Part shown: piece by piece, positions 1-7,520 of the stretch
Numbering within the stretch: the first letter of the stretch is position 1
Layout of the letters: each line of letters begins with the position of its first letter
Source of the DNA: Enterococcus ureilyticus
Lineage (GTDB): Bacteria > Bacillota > Bacilli > Lactobacillales > Enterococcaceae
NCBI RefSeq assembly: GCF_001730315.1
Contig: NZ_MIKC01000039.1
Coordinates: 161,961-225,960, forward strand
Direction of reading: 5' to 3'
DNA: 64,000 nucleotides
Position numbers and translations under genes: made by a program
Notes under the pieces: model-generated
The model's database searches: none
Told to the model about the DNA's origin: nothing
Seen by the model: the letters and a program-made list of their open reading frames with translations, nothing else

Positions 1-732
1 GTTCGTACAATGGATATCGGTGGAGATAAAGAATTACCTTATCTTCAATTACCGCATGAAATGAACCCGTTCTTAGGTTACCGTGCTTTACGTATCAGCT
101 TATCTGAACGTGGTGACGAAATGTTCCGTACACAAATGCGCGCATTATTACGTGCTTCTGTTCACGGTAACTTACGTATCATGTTCCCGATGGTTGCAAC
201 GTTAAAAGAATTCAGAGCAGCGAAGAGCATCTTTGAAGAAGAAAAAGCTAAATTAGTTTCTGAAGGAACAAAAGTTTCTGATACGATTCAAGTTGGTATC
301 ATGATCGAAATTCCTGCAGCCGCTGTAATTGCGGATAAATTCGCCAAAGAAGTTGATTTCTTCAGTATTGGAACAAATGACTTGATTCAATACACAATGG
401 CAGCAGACCGTATGAACGAACGCGTTTCTTACTTATACCAACCATATAACCCATCAATCCTACGTTTGATTAAAAACGTGATTGACGCATCTCATGCAGA
501 AGGTAAATGGACTGGTATGTGTGGAGAAATGGGTGGCGATCAAATGGCTGTACCATTATTGGTAGGAATGGGATTAGATGAGTTCTCAATGAGTGCGACA
601 TCTATTCTTCAAACTCGTAGCTTGATGAAACGTCTAGATACTAAGAAAATGGCTGAACTTGCGGATCGTGCGTTGAATGACTGCGATACAATGGAAGAAG
701 TTATTGACTTGGTTAAGGATTATACGAAATAA
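1..732 (+). CDS. ptsI: Phosphoenolpyruvate-protein phosphotransferase (EI), C-terminal part
   Basis: This is the last 243 codons of PTS enzyme I; the reading frame is open from base 1, so the gene starts upstream of the window. Enzyme I takes phosphate from PEP and passes it to HPr in the cytoplasm, feeding all PTS sugar uptake, including the FruA permease in this window. Visible here is the PEP-binding TIM barrel: the [10 protein letters not shown] stretch, the family signature [18 protein letters not shown], and the catalytic cysteine in GMCGEMGGD. Full-length EI is about 575 residues, so roughly 40 percent is present. A strong terminator follows directly. The missing N-terminal HPr-binding and phospho-His domains cannot be assessed. 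Identification is very secure. Confidence 0.97.
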   Translation, partial: VRTMDIGGDKELPYLQLPHEMNPFLGYRALRISLSERGDEMFRTQMRALLRASVHGNLRIMFPMVATLKEFRAAKSIFEEEKAKLVSEGTKVSDTIQVGIMIEIPAAAVIADKFAKEVDFFSIGTNDLIQYTMAADRMNERVSYLYQPYNPSILRLIKNVIDASHAEGKWTGMCGEMGGDQMAVPLLVGMGLDEFSMSATSILQTRSLMKRLDTKKMAELADRALNDCDTMEEVIDLVKDYTK

Positions 733-743
733 ATAAGTACTAA

Positions 744-790
744 AGTCTTCACCATTCAGATTCTGTTCTGAGTGGTGAAGGCTTTTTTTT
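744..790 (+). terminator. Intrinsic terminator of ptsI
   Basis: A stem built from GTCTTCACCATTCAG and CTGAGTGGTGAAGGC, with a short loop, is followed by eight T. It lies 12 bases after the ptsI stop and closes the pts operon. Confidence 0.93.
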
Positions 791-983
791 AGTGAATGTT
801 TGGTAATTAAGTCTAGAATGAATACTAATATGGTGGCGTTTACAATGAAACGGTTTAAGTATATTTGCTACTCCTTTATTTTTATTCATCTATTATATCG
901 TTTTTAATATAAAGTTTGTAATAAATAGTTATTTTAAACAAAAAATATAAATAAAATGTTAAAAAGTTCAATGAAAAGGACAT

Positions 984-997
984 GGATACCGCTTACA
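984..997 (+). promoter_or_regulatory. cre-like operator upstream of the 1214 operon
   Basis: The sequence around this point contains ACCGCTTACAAT, matching the CGnTTnCA right half of the CcpA (cre) consensus; the left half matches less well. The same 12 bases occur upstream of allC (17090) and of the MFS gene (30040). The rest of the 423-base gap 791-1213 is AT-rich and holds no gene I can support, only a second weaker cre-like stretch at 831-844. I infer the operon promoter lies here but cannot place its boxes. Confidence 0.5.
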
Positions 998-1213
998 ATA
1001 TTATTTATGATAGTTCAAAAAGATTCAAAAGTAGTGAAACTCAAGAAACTACGTTGATTACATGTAAGCAAGATTAGCAATCATTGATTCTGAGTCTACA
1101 AACAATAATCACACGAATCAAGTAGAGTATTCTCGTGATAAAAGGTCATAGGAGACCATATAGCATATATTGTTATCAAAACCTAAATATAATCAAAAAG
1201 GAGATTTTCTAAA

Positions 1214-2125
1214 TTGACTACATTTACAATTGCTGCAACAGGATTATCAATGAACTACATGCCACAATACATCGCAGAAGAACAAGGTTTTTTTGATGAA
1301 CAAAAGCTAAAATTATGTTCGTATTTACCTGATCCTTGGACAAAAGGACTTGATGATTTAGAAAATGGTCAAGCAGATGTTGTGTTAGGTGGAATGTGGC
1401 TGCCTATGATTTATTGTCAGAATATTCAAAAATACACGTCAGTTGCAAAAATAGCGTCTAAATGCCCATTAGTTATTCTTTCAAGAGAAAAAATATCAGG
1501 ATCATTTGATTGGAAAAATTTAGAAGGAAAAAGAGTACTTGTATCAGGAGGCGATGGGGCAGGTCATTATTTAATGACGGTTGGCAGCGCGCGAGAAGGT
1601 GGTGCTGATCCAAATAAAATTCGGTTTATCCATGATTTTTCAACAGCTATGATTTGCGATCTTTTTGAAAAAGGGTTTGGTGACTTTATAGTAGTCCAAC
1701 CAGATACAGCTCATTCCATGATCGATCGACAAGTAGGTTTTAACTTCTGTGATTTAACCAGAAAGGGAAGCAATATACCCTGGAGTGTTTACTATAGTTT
1801 GCCTGAAATAATAGAAGATAAATTAGTTGAATTTGAAAAATTCGCCGTAGGTCTTCAAAAAGGGACGTCATATTTATTAGAACATGGAGGAAAAGCCTGC
1901 AGCTCGATTATTAAAAATAATTGGCCGACAATTTCCGTAGAAGACGGTATTAAAACAATTGATCTGTTTATAAAAGAGGGAATGTGGACTCCGACTATAA
2001 ATATTGAGTCCCAAGAGGTTGATCGTTGGCAAGATTATTTAATACTAGGAGATGTATTAGACAGAAAAATAGCATACGACAAATTAGTCGATAATCGGCC
2101 ATATCTATATTCTAAAATAAATTAA
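1214..2125 (+). CDS. NMT1/THI5-like (SsuA-type) binding protein without signal peptide
   Basis: The 303-residue product has the fold signature of periplasmic-binding-protein-like NMT1/THI5/SsuA proteins: an N-terminal AATGLSMNYMPQYIAEEQGFF segment typical of the first lobe, GQADVVLGG, and LEGKRVLVSGGDGAGHYL at the hinge. Unlike ABC transporter binding proteins it has no signal peptide or lipobox; the TTG start is set by AAGGAG at 1197-1202 and nothing hydrophobic precedes it. No ABC permease or ATPase is nearby. It is the first gene of an apparent operon with a racemase-fold protein (22 bases downstream) and a carboxylate symporter. It may bind a small molecule in the cytosol or be an enzyme of a THI5-like type, but the yeast THI5 cysteine cluster is not seen. 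Family is fairly sure, function unknown. Confidence 0.75.
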   Translation: MTTFTIAATGLSMNYMPQYIAEEQGFFDEQKLKLCSYLPDPWTKGLDDLENGQADVVLGGMWLPMIYCQNIQKYTSVAKIASKCPLVILSREKISGSFDWKNLEGKRVLVSGGDGAGHYLMTVGSAREGGADPNKIRFIHDFSTAMICDLFEKGFGDFIVVQPDTAHSMIDRQVGFNFCDLTRKGSNIPWSVYYSLPEIIEDKLVEFEKFAVGLQKGTSYLLEHGGKACSSIIKNNWPTISVEDGIKTIDLFIKEGMWTPTINIESQEVDRWQDYLILGDVLDRKIAYDKLVDNRPYLYSKIN

Positions 2126-2147
2126 TTTTATGAAAAAGGAGATTCAA

Positions 2148-2870
2148 ATGAAAATTATTGTTGCTAATCCAAATAGTAATACAGAATTAACAAAAGTTTT
2201 AATGAAATCAGCAGAAAAAGGATTTAATGATTCATCTACAGAATTGATCCCATATACCAATCCTAAAGGCTCTAAACATATAGATTGTACTTTTGGCGAT
2301 TATCAATCTGTTTGGTCGTTTGTGCGAGGGTTACTTGATTTTACAGAAGAAGTGAACCCAGATGCGATTGTATTAGCTGGATTCGGAAATTTTGGTTTTT
2401 TTGCTTTAAAAGAGGCATTAGATATTCCAGTCATATCAATAGCAGAAGGATCTCAAGTTATTGCGACCATGTTAGGACATAAGTATTCAATTCTAACTGT
2501 TTTCAAACAAAATATACCTTATCAAGAAGATCTTACACATTTACTACGTTTAGAAGGAAAACTTGCCTCAGTACGAGGGATTGAAATGGATACGGAGAAT
2601 GTGAACCAAAACAGTTCCGTCAAAGAATCGCTAAAAAACACAATCATCAAGATGATTGAAGAAGACGGTGCTGAGGCAATTGTATTAGGTGGTGCTAGAT
2701 TTGCGATGTATGCGGATTCATTAAGTGAAGAAATAGGTGTTCCAGTTATAGACCCTGTTTCAGTATCCGTAAAATTAGCTAAATTATTTGTAGAGTGTCA
2801 TCTATCACAGAGTAAGATTGGGAAATTTAATTATCCACCACAAAAAATAAGCGACTATTTTGTTGACTGA
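2148..2870 (+). CDS. Asp/Glu/hydantoin racemase-family protein lacking both catalytic cysteines
   Basis: The 240-residue protein follows the hydantoin/allantoin racemase pattern throughout: IVANPNSNTELT at the N terminus, DAIVLAGFGNFG, a central HKYSILTVF segment, and EAIVLGGARFAMYAD followed by EEIGVPVIDPV. In active racemases of this family the second and fourth of these contain cysteines (ACFGDPG and LGCAGM); here both are glycine. Proton-abstracting racemisation by the usual mechanism is therefore unlikely. The ATG at 2148 is chosen because AAAAAGGAG lies 7 bases before it; an ATG at 2130 would put that site inside the gene. It sits between a THI5-like protein and a symporter in one operon. 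It could be a lyase, isomerase or binding protein derived from a racemase; the fold is clear, the reaction is not. Confidence 0.8.
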   Translation: MKIIVANPNSNTELTKVLMKSAEKGFNDSSTELIPYTNPKGSKHIDCTFGDYQSVWSFVRGLLDFTEEVNPDAIVLAGFGNFGFFALKEALDIPVISIAEGSQVIATMLGHKYSILTVFKQNIPYQEDLTHLLRLEGKLASVRGIEMDTENVNQNSSVKESLKNTIIKMIEEDGAEAIVLGGARFAMYADSLSEEIGVPVIDPVSVSVKLAKLFVECHLSQSKIGKFNYPPQKISDYFVD

Positions 2871-2887
2871 AAAGGAGTACGAGCAGA

Positions 2888-4126
2888 ATGATTTTAAATA
2901 AAGTGAAGAACTCTAGTTTATCTATGAGGATTGTCGTAGGATCTATTATAGGGTTGATCATAGGTTTTGTGCTAGGAGAAAATGCTGAAAGTTTAAAGTT
3001 TTTAGGTGATATCTTTTTAAGATCAGTAAAGATGTGCGTCCCCTTATTAATTTTTTGTTCTATTGTTGAAGCAACAGCCTCTTTACCGTTAAAAGAATTA
3101 AAAACTGTTGGACTGAAAACATTGGGGGTATTTTTTGTTAGTACGTCTTTGGCGGCAGTTTTGTCAATTATTGCAGTAAAAATCATTCCAATCAATTTAA
3201 CGTTGACTGCTCCTGGATCAGATGCATATAAAGGAACGGTTGCGGGTGGTAATATACAAGAAACTATTGTAAATTTTATTCCAGATAACGCAGTTGGGGC
3301 ACTTGCAGAAGGAGTTATTGTCCAAATCATTGTTTTTGCAGCATTGTTTGGTATTTCTGTAAATATTATGAAGGATAGTTTTGAAAGTGTAAACGCACTC
3401 TATGAGTTAATATTAGGTTTAAGAAAAGTAATAATGAAAATCGTCTCTATTGTGATGGTCTATGCACCAATTGGGATTTCAGCGATGCTTGCTGGTGTTA
3501 TTGGCACAAGTGGAGTAGATGCATTGAAATCACTTGTTCAGGTCATTGTAATCGTGAGTATACTCGATATTATTTTCTTTGTGCTCTATACACTTTATGT
3601 AGCTATCAGATATCGATTAAGCATTGTTACGCTTCTTAAAAATAGTCTAAATATTATGGTTATAGCTGTAACGACTACTTCCTCAGCGATAACTTTACCA
3701 GTATCTCTAGAGGATGTACCAAAAAAGATGGGCGTTAAAGAACGAATATCTGATTTTGTTTTACCTTTAGGAAATGCATTAAATACAAATGGCTCGCCAA
3801 TTTCAAATATTGTTTCGGCTGTGGCTTGTGCATCTGTATTTGACATCCAATTTACATTACAAAATCTTATTTTATTAGGCGTATTCTCAGTTGTTGCATC
3901 TTTTGGGAATCCAGGTGTTCCAGGTGGCGGAATTGTATCTATGGCGATTGTTTTTCAAATGATTGGTATTCCAGTTGAAGGAGTAGCTATTTTTGCAGGT
4001 TTGGATTATTTTTATTCTTTAACACGAGCACCATTGAACGTAATGGGGAATGTTTACTCATCAATTATTGTTGGAATTAAAACAGGTGAATTTGATAGAA
4101 ACGTATTCGAATCCAGTACTAACTAA
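2888..4126 (+). CDS. Dicarboxylate/amino acid:cation symporter (DAACS family)
   Basis: This 412-residue integral membrane protein belongs to the sodium:dicarboxylate symporter family (GltP/DctA type). Seen in order: a hydrophobic N-terminal helix, TTTSSAITLPVSLED (the hairpin-1 serine motif), LGNALNTNGSP in place of the usual NMDGT of helix 7, NPGVPGGGIVSMAIV (hairpin 2), and LDYFYSLTRAPLNVMGN in helix 8. The helix-8 pattern keeps the carboxylate-binding Arg and the Asn, but has Ser where glutamate/aspartate carriers have the amino-group-binding Asp, as I recall for DctA. I infer a carboxylate substrate without an alpha-amino group. The start has AAAAGGAG at 2871-2878. It is the third gene of the 1214 operon, and a paralog lies at 31506 in the allantoin island. 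Confidence 0.88.
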   Translation: MILNKVKNSSLSMRIVVGSIIGLIIGFVLGENAESLKFLGDIFLRSVKMCVPLLIFCSIVEATASLPLKELKTVGLKTLGVFFVSTSLAAVLSIIAVKIIPINLTLTAPGSDAYKGTVAGGNIQETIVNFIPDNAVGALAEGVIVQIIVFAALFGISVNIMKDSFESVNALYELILGLRKVIMKIVSIVMVYAPIGISAMLAGVIGTSGVDALKSLVQVIVIVSILDIIFFVLYTLYVAIRYRLSIVTLLKNSLNIMVIAVTTTSSAITLPVSLEDVPKKMGVKERISDFVLPLGNALNTNGSPISNIVSAVACASVFDIQFTLQNLILLGVFSVVASFGNPGVPGGGIVSMAIVFQMIGIPVEGVAIFAGLDYFYSLTRAPLNVMGNVYSSIIVGIKTGEFDRNVFESSTN

Positions 4127-4164
4127 AATGAGTCATTACGAGTATATAGTTTGTAGAAAATTAG

Positions 4165-4210
4165 GACAAAAGCATTCAACCGCTAAAAGTGGTTGCTTTT
4201 GTTCTTTTTT
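4165..4210 (+). terminator. Intrinsic terminator of the 1214-4126 operon
   Basis: Arms ACAAAAGC and GCTTTTGT with an inner AACC/GGTT pairing are followed by TTCTTTTTT. It lies about 40 bases past the symporter stop codon. Confidence 0.88.
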
Positions 4211-4367
4211 ATTGGAAAAACTGAGTATAGAGTTGATTCACTTAGGAAAGGAAACGTATTTTTTAAAAGGTCAAGATACTAAAATTTTCTTAAAACGGAG
4301 CATACTTAGGGACTAACTAAAAGTATTGTTGTATAGTAATGAACAAGTAAATCTTTAGGAGGTTACT

Positions 4368-5336
4368 ATGAAACAGACAAAGACAACACTCGCTGTAGCA
4401 ATGACAGTTCTTTTGGTTTCTACAGGTTTATCAAATGGAAAAACAGCATTTGCTACACAAAGTAGCACGGTTGAAAGTACTTCAGTAAATGCTAGTAATA
4501 CAGAAACAACTCAAAGTTCTGAGAAGAATCTACAAATAAACGCAGTCGCTTTAGGCAATGCACTGACCCAAGAGCAAAAGGACTTTACTTTAAAAGAATT
4601 AGGTATCAAAGGTGAAACACCACAATATACAACAACAGGACAAGATTTGATGAGTTTTATCCCTGATGGTGGCTTCACACCAGAATGGGCTGTTTATAGT
4701 TCAGTTCGAATGGAAACACAGAAAAAAGGTGCAGGAATCTCTGTAGATATTGCTACACCTAAAAATATTACGAAAATCACAGAAGCCCAGTACCAAAATG
4801 CGGCGTTAACAGCTGGGATTACAGATGCGAAGTTGACTGTTGCATCAGCTGTTCCGATCGATGGTTCAGGAGCGTTAGCAGGTGTCTATAAAATCGTTGA
4901 AGAATCTGGCGGCATTATCAATCGAGACCGTGTAGGTGTCGCTCAAGACGAAATGGATGTACTATCTAAGATCACAGAAGAGAATAAAGATAAAGATGGT
5001 TATACTGACGAAGCCTTAAATGCAGCGCAAGAGCAAGCGAAAAAAGAATTGGCTGCCAAAACTGCTGATGGCAAAAATTTGACCCAAGCAGATATTCAAA
5101 AAACTGTTGAAGGTGCATTACAAAGTCAAGGAATCAAAGATGTGATGTCATCAGATCAAGTGAAAGAATTGACGACTTTGATGAGCGATATGAAAGATAA
5201 AAATATCTTTGAGGACTTTGTTGGACAACTCGATTTGTCTAAAACAAAAGAACAAATCGAGGAAAAATCTAAGGGTCTTTGGGAAAATATTAAAGGATTC
5301 TTTAGCGGAATTTGGGATTCTATTACTGGTAAATAA
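4368..5336 (+). CDS. Secreted DUF1002 domain protein
   Basis: The 322-residue product starts with a Sec signal peptide (KQTK, a hydrophobic run, then KTAFA before TQSS), followed by a Ser/Thr-rich linker to about residue 60 and then a DUF1002 domain. Recognisable parts are ALGNALTQEQKDFTLKELG, the DLMSFIPDG region, VYSSVRMETQKKGAGISVDI and AAVTAG-like TAGITDAKLTVASAVP. Bacillus YpuA carries the same domain; its biochemical role is unknown. The C-terminal third is charged and helical, ending in a hydrophobic FFSGIWDSI segment. The start follows AGGAGGTTACT. It is flanked by terminators at both ends and is therefore probably monocistronic. Export to the cell surface or medium is likely. Confidence 0.85.
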   Translation: MKQTKTTLAVAMTVLLVSTGLSNGKTAFATQSSTVESTSVNASNTETTQSSEKNLQINAVALGNALTQEQKDFTLKELGIKGETPQYTTTGQDLMSFIPDGGFTPEWAVYSSVRMETQKKGAGISVDIATPKNITKITEAQYQNAALTAGITDAKLTVASAVPIDGSGALAGVYKIVEESGGIINRDRVGVAQDEMDVLSKITEENKDKDGYTDEALNAAQEQAKKELAAKTADGKNLTQADIQKTVEGALQSQGIKDVMSSDQVKELTTLMSDMKDKNIFEDFVGQLDLSKTKEQIEEKSKGLWENIKGFFSGIWDSITGK

Positions 5337-5376
5337 GCTAGTCTAGGATAAGTTTACTTATATGCAAATAATAAAG

Positions 5377-5427
5377 TGGGTTTAGCTAAAAATAGTTACA
5401 TATTTTAGCTAAATCCTCTTTTTTTTA
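5377..5427 (+). terminator. Intrinsic terminator of the DUF1002 gene
   Basis: GTGGGTTTAGCTAAAA pairs with TTTTAGCTAAATCC, followed by TC and a run of eight T. Confidence 0.88.
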
Positions 5428-5489
5428 TGTATTTTTCCTGTAAACTTAATGTATATCTAAAATAAATAGGAAAAAAGGGGTAGCTACGA

Positions 5490-6089
5490 GTGAAAGTGAA
5501 AAAAGGAATGTTGTTAGGTGGATTTATGTGTATTGTGTTAGGTATAGTATTGTACTTTACTGTGAAACCAGAAGCAAAAGTAGAGACAAAAGCACTGAAC
5601 GATTATGAATATTGTATGGTTTATTATGAGAAAATTCGGTTATTAAACAAAATTGTACCAGATCTTGAAAAGGAATTTACGGCCGAATTTGGAGAACCCA
5701 ATTTAGATTCACGAAAGTCATTAGTCAAACCCTCTGATGTCAAAACGCTACGGTGGGAGATAACTCGCGGGAAAAAGAAGCTAGCTCAGTTATCTTTTGA
5801 GTATACAAAAAGAAAAATTACATCTAAGTATATTATTTTCAATGATCCCACAGTTTATGCAGAAGAGTCGATCATTGAACGGGCAAATAAAATGACGCTT
5901 GATGAGAAGGTTTCAGAAAAAGTATTAGAAAATATAGGGATTCCTTCATTTATCAACACCTCAAAAAAATCCTTATTCGATGACGAAACAACAGAATATG
6001 AGTACAAGGTTGATAAAAACAGTAATCGACATTTATACTTTTATTTAGAGGATGGAAAGTTATTCGTTGAACCTCAGATCGGTGAGTGA
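5490..6089 (+). CDS. Membrane-anchored hypothetical protein
   Basis: The 199-residue product has one N-terminal membrane helix (MLLGGFMCIVLGIVLYFTV, about residues 6-25) and then a charged domain predicted outside the cell. No enzyme motif is visible, and no known family is recognised. The GTG start is preceded by AAAAAAGGGG about 12 bases upstream. Its stop codon overlaps a possible GTG of the next gene, and the true start of that gene is only 33 bases further, so the two are probably co-transcribed. Confidence 0.65.
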   Translation: MKVKKGMLLGGFMCIVLGIVLYFTVKPEAKVETKALNDYEYCMVYYEKIRLLNKIVPDLEKEFTAEFGEPNLDSRKSLVKPSDVKTLRWEITRGKKKLAQLSFEYTKRKITSKYIIFNDPTVYAEESIIERANKMTLDEKVSEKVLENIGIPSFINTSKKSLFDDETTEYEYKVDKNSNRHLYFYLEDGKLFVEPQIGE

Positions 6090-6121
6090 AAATTTGGACA
6101 CGAGATAAAGGAGAAATGAAG

Positions 6122-6619
6122 ATGGGCAAGCAGATGAAATTTGTTTTAGAAGCTGATTTTAATTATTCGAAATATAGCATTGTGAAGAAAGCAGCGATTG
6201 TTTTGTTTGTATTGTGTTGGGCCATATTGATTTTTTCCATAGGAATTAAAACAGCGTATTTCTTTTTAAACACCGGGTATGAGGCAGTTGCTTTTTCTAT
6301 AAGCTTTTTGATAAGTTGGGTTATTTTTGATTATTTATTGAGAAAACTATACAAAAAACTATTTTCTAAACGAGTCAAAATTTTTCAAGGGCATAATGAT
6401 TTAACCATTTGGATAAATGGAAAAGAAATACAGATCAAAAAAGAGCAAATAAAAAAAGTCAAAGCGAAGGCAGTGACAAATAAATTACGTCGTGGTGGTA
6501 AAGTTGAAAATACTAAGCTGATTATTTACACTACAATTGGGAAATTTCATTTTACGAACGATCAAGCGATTTATGCAGTGAAAAAACTCATGAAGTTTGA
6601 ACCAGCTAAAAAACAATAG
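6122..6619 (+). CDS. Two-helix membrane protein, hypothetical
   Basis: A 165-residue protein with two adjacent membrane helices (about residues 22-43 and 51-70) and a basic cytosolic C-terminal domain. The domain looks like a small beta-rich PH-like module (VKIFQGHNDLTIWINGKEIQI ending in GKFHFTNDQAIYAV), as in other bacterial membrane-anchored proteins of this shape; this is inference. The start at 6122 has AAAGGAG 8 bases upstream; an earlier GTG at 6086 would place that site within the gene. A broken copy of its C-terminal end lies at 6735-6824, so the locus has undergone a duplication. Function unknown. Confidence 0.6.
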   Translation: MGKQMKFVLEADFNYSKYSIVKKAAIVLFVLCWAILIFSIGIKTAYFFLNTGYEAVAFSISFLISWVIFDYLLRKLYKKLFSKRVKIFQGHNDLTIWINGKEIQIKKEQIKKVKAKAVTNKLRRGGKVENTKLIIYTTIGKFHFTNDQAIYAVKKLMKFEPAKKQ

Positions 6620-6734
6620 GTTAAAGTTGTTAGAGCAATTTTAGTTATTGGAAGCGAAGCCTCGTATTCTCTTTAGTTGATTATAAATTGAGTGTGTCAT
6701 TGAAATAGGATAAGAAAGAGAATTGAAGTGTTTC

Positions 6735-6824
6735 TTTAAAATAGGCGTTCTAATTACGAATGACCAGGCAATTTATGCAGTAGATAAAGTATTAAAAGCG
6801 GCGCCTTCAATCAAAAGAAAATGA
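6735..6824 (+). pseudogene. Remnant copy of the C-terminal end of the 6122 gene
   Basis: In this frame the bases translate to KIGVLITNDQAIYAVDKVLK followed by six more residues and a stop. This matches TIGKFHFTNDQAIYAVKKLM at the end of the intact neighbour. No start codon, ribosome site or upstream domain is left. It is best read as a decayed tandem duplicate. Confidence 0.7.
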
Positions 6825-6841
6825 GCAGACAATAGAATTAA

Positions 6842-6892
6842 GCTTCAAGGGTAAATTCATCAACGAATGATGCTACTCTTGAAGCGTAGTTT
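6842..6892. terminator. Candidate terminator between converging genes
   Basis: GCTTCAAGGGTA and TACTCTTGAAGC form a stem with a loop of about 20 bases, followed by a T-rich stretch. It lies between the plus-strand membrane genes and the minus-strand ClbS-like gene. The loop is long, so confidence is moderate. Confidence 0.5.
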
Positions 6893-6907
6893 ATTTTTAT
6901 CCAATGA

Positions 6908-7450
6908 TTATTCTAACGATTTGATATGCTGCTTCATTTTTTTAATCGCCCATTCATAATGACTAGACGTTGCGGAAACACAATAGCTTCCCAGTGTAGA
7001 GGTTCCAGTCCAAGAGAGTGTATTTTTAGCGAATAACTCTTCATTTGTAAAAGCTTCAATCATGTTTAAAACGTCAGCATGGCTATTGTTAAGAAGTTGC
7101 TTTGCTTCGTCTAAAGATGTATTTTGGTGTTTTTCGATAAATTCTTCATTCAGTTTTCCATAAGTTCGCCAATTATATGGAGCAGGTAGAAAGGGCTGGG
7201 CTTCTCCTTTTTGATTCGATGTTACCCAGTTTAAGAGTAACTGATGCCATTCATATAAATGGATCAAGACATCTCGTAAATTTTGATCTCGTTGCCAGTG
7301 GGCTTCTGTTCTTTTTTGTAAAAATGCTTCACTAAAAGCAAATGGTGCATTCTGTTTTTGATCATCCATCGAATCAATCAGTTGCCATAACTTTGAAAAC
7401 TGCTCGTCTGCGGTTGTGATCAAATCTATTTTTGTTGTAGGTCTAGGCAT
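6908..7450 (-). CDS. ClbS/DfsB family four-helix bundle protein (DUF1706)
   Basis: The 180-residue product resembles the ClbS/DfsB family, DinB-like four-helix bundles; ClbS itself protects colibactin producers by hydrolysing the genotoxin's cyclopropane, but most members have no known substrate. Family features seen are the N-terminal PRPTTKIDLI, the central LRDVLIHLYEWHQLLLNW with its conserved His, PYNWRTYGKLNEEF, and a late TLGSYCVSATSSHYEWA with a second His. The ATG at 7450 is preceded by AAGGAG at a 10-base spacing; a GTG 9 bases earlier touches that site and is rejected. A WYL-domain regulator lies immediately upstream on the same strand, and a perfect inverted repeat lies between them, implying local control. 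Confidence 0.8.
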   Translation of the reverse strand: MPRPTTKIDLITTADEQFSKLWQLIDSMDDQKQNAPFAFSEAFLQKRTEAHWQRDQNLRDVLIHLYEWHQLLLNWVTSNQKGEAQPFLPAPYNWRTYGKLNEEFIEKHQNTSLDEAKQLLNNSHADVLNMIEAFTNEELFAKNTLSWTGTSTLGSYCVSATSSHYEWAIKKMKQHIKSLE

Positions 7451-7494
7451 AATGTTCACGCTCCTTCATAGTGGTAACTTTATAATAGCATAGT

Positions 7495-7520
7495 TAAGGT
7501 GACAACTATCTGTCACCTTA
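7495..7520 (-). promoter_or_regulatory. Perfect inverted repeat, probable operator or terminator
   Basis: TAAGGTGACA and TGTCACCTTA are exact complements around a 6-base spacer. One arm contains the stop codon of the WYL regulator. On the minus strand a TTGTCA overlaps the repeat and TATTATA follows about 15 bases later, as a weak promoter for the ClbS-like gene would. I favour an operator for the WYL regulator; there is no long T-run to make it a good terminator. Confidence 0.5.

Noticed and set aside
4050..4316. 88-residue frame after the symporter
   Set aside because: It overlaps the symporter end in another frame and runs through the terminator at 4165-4210.
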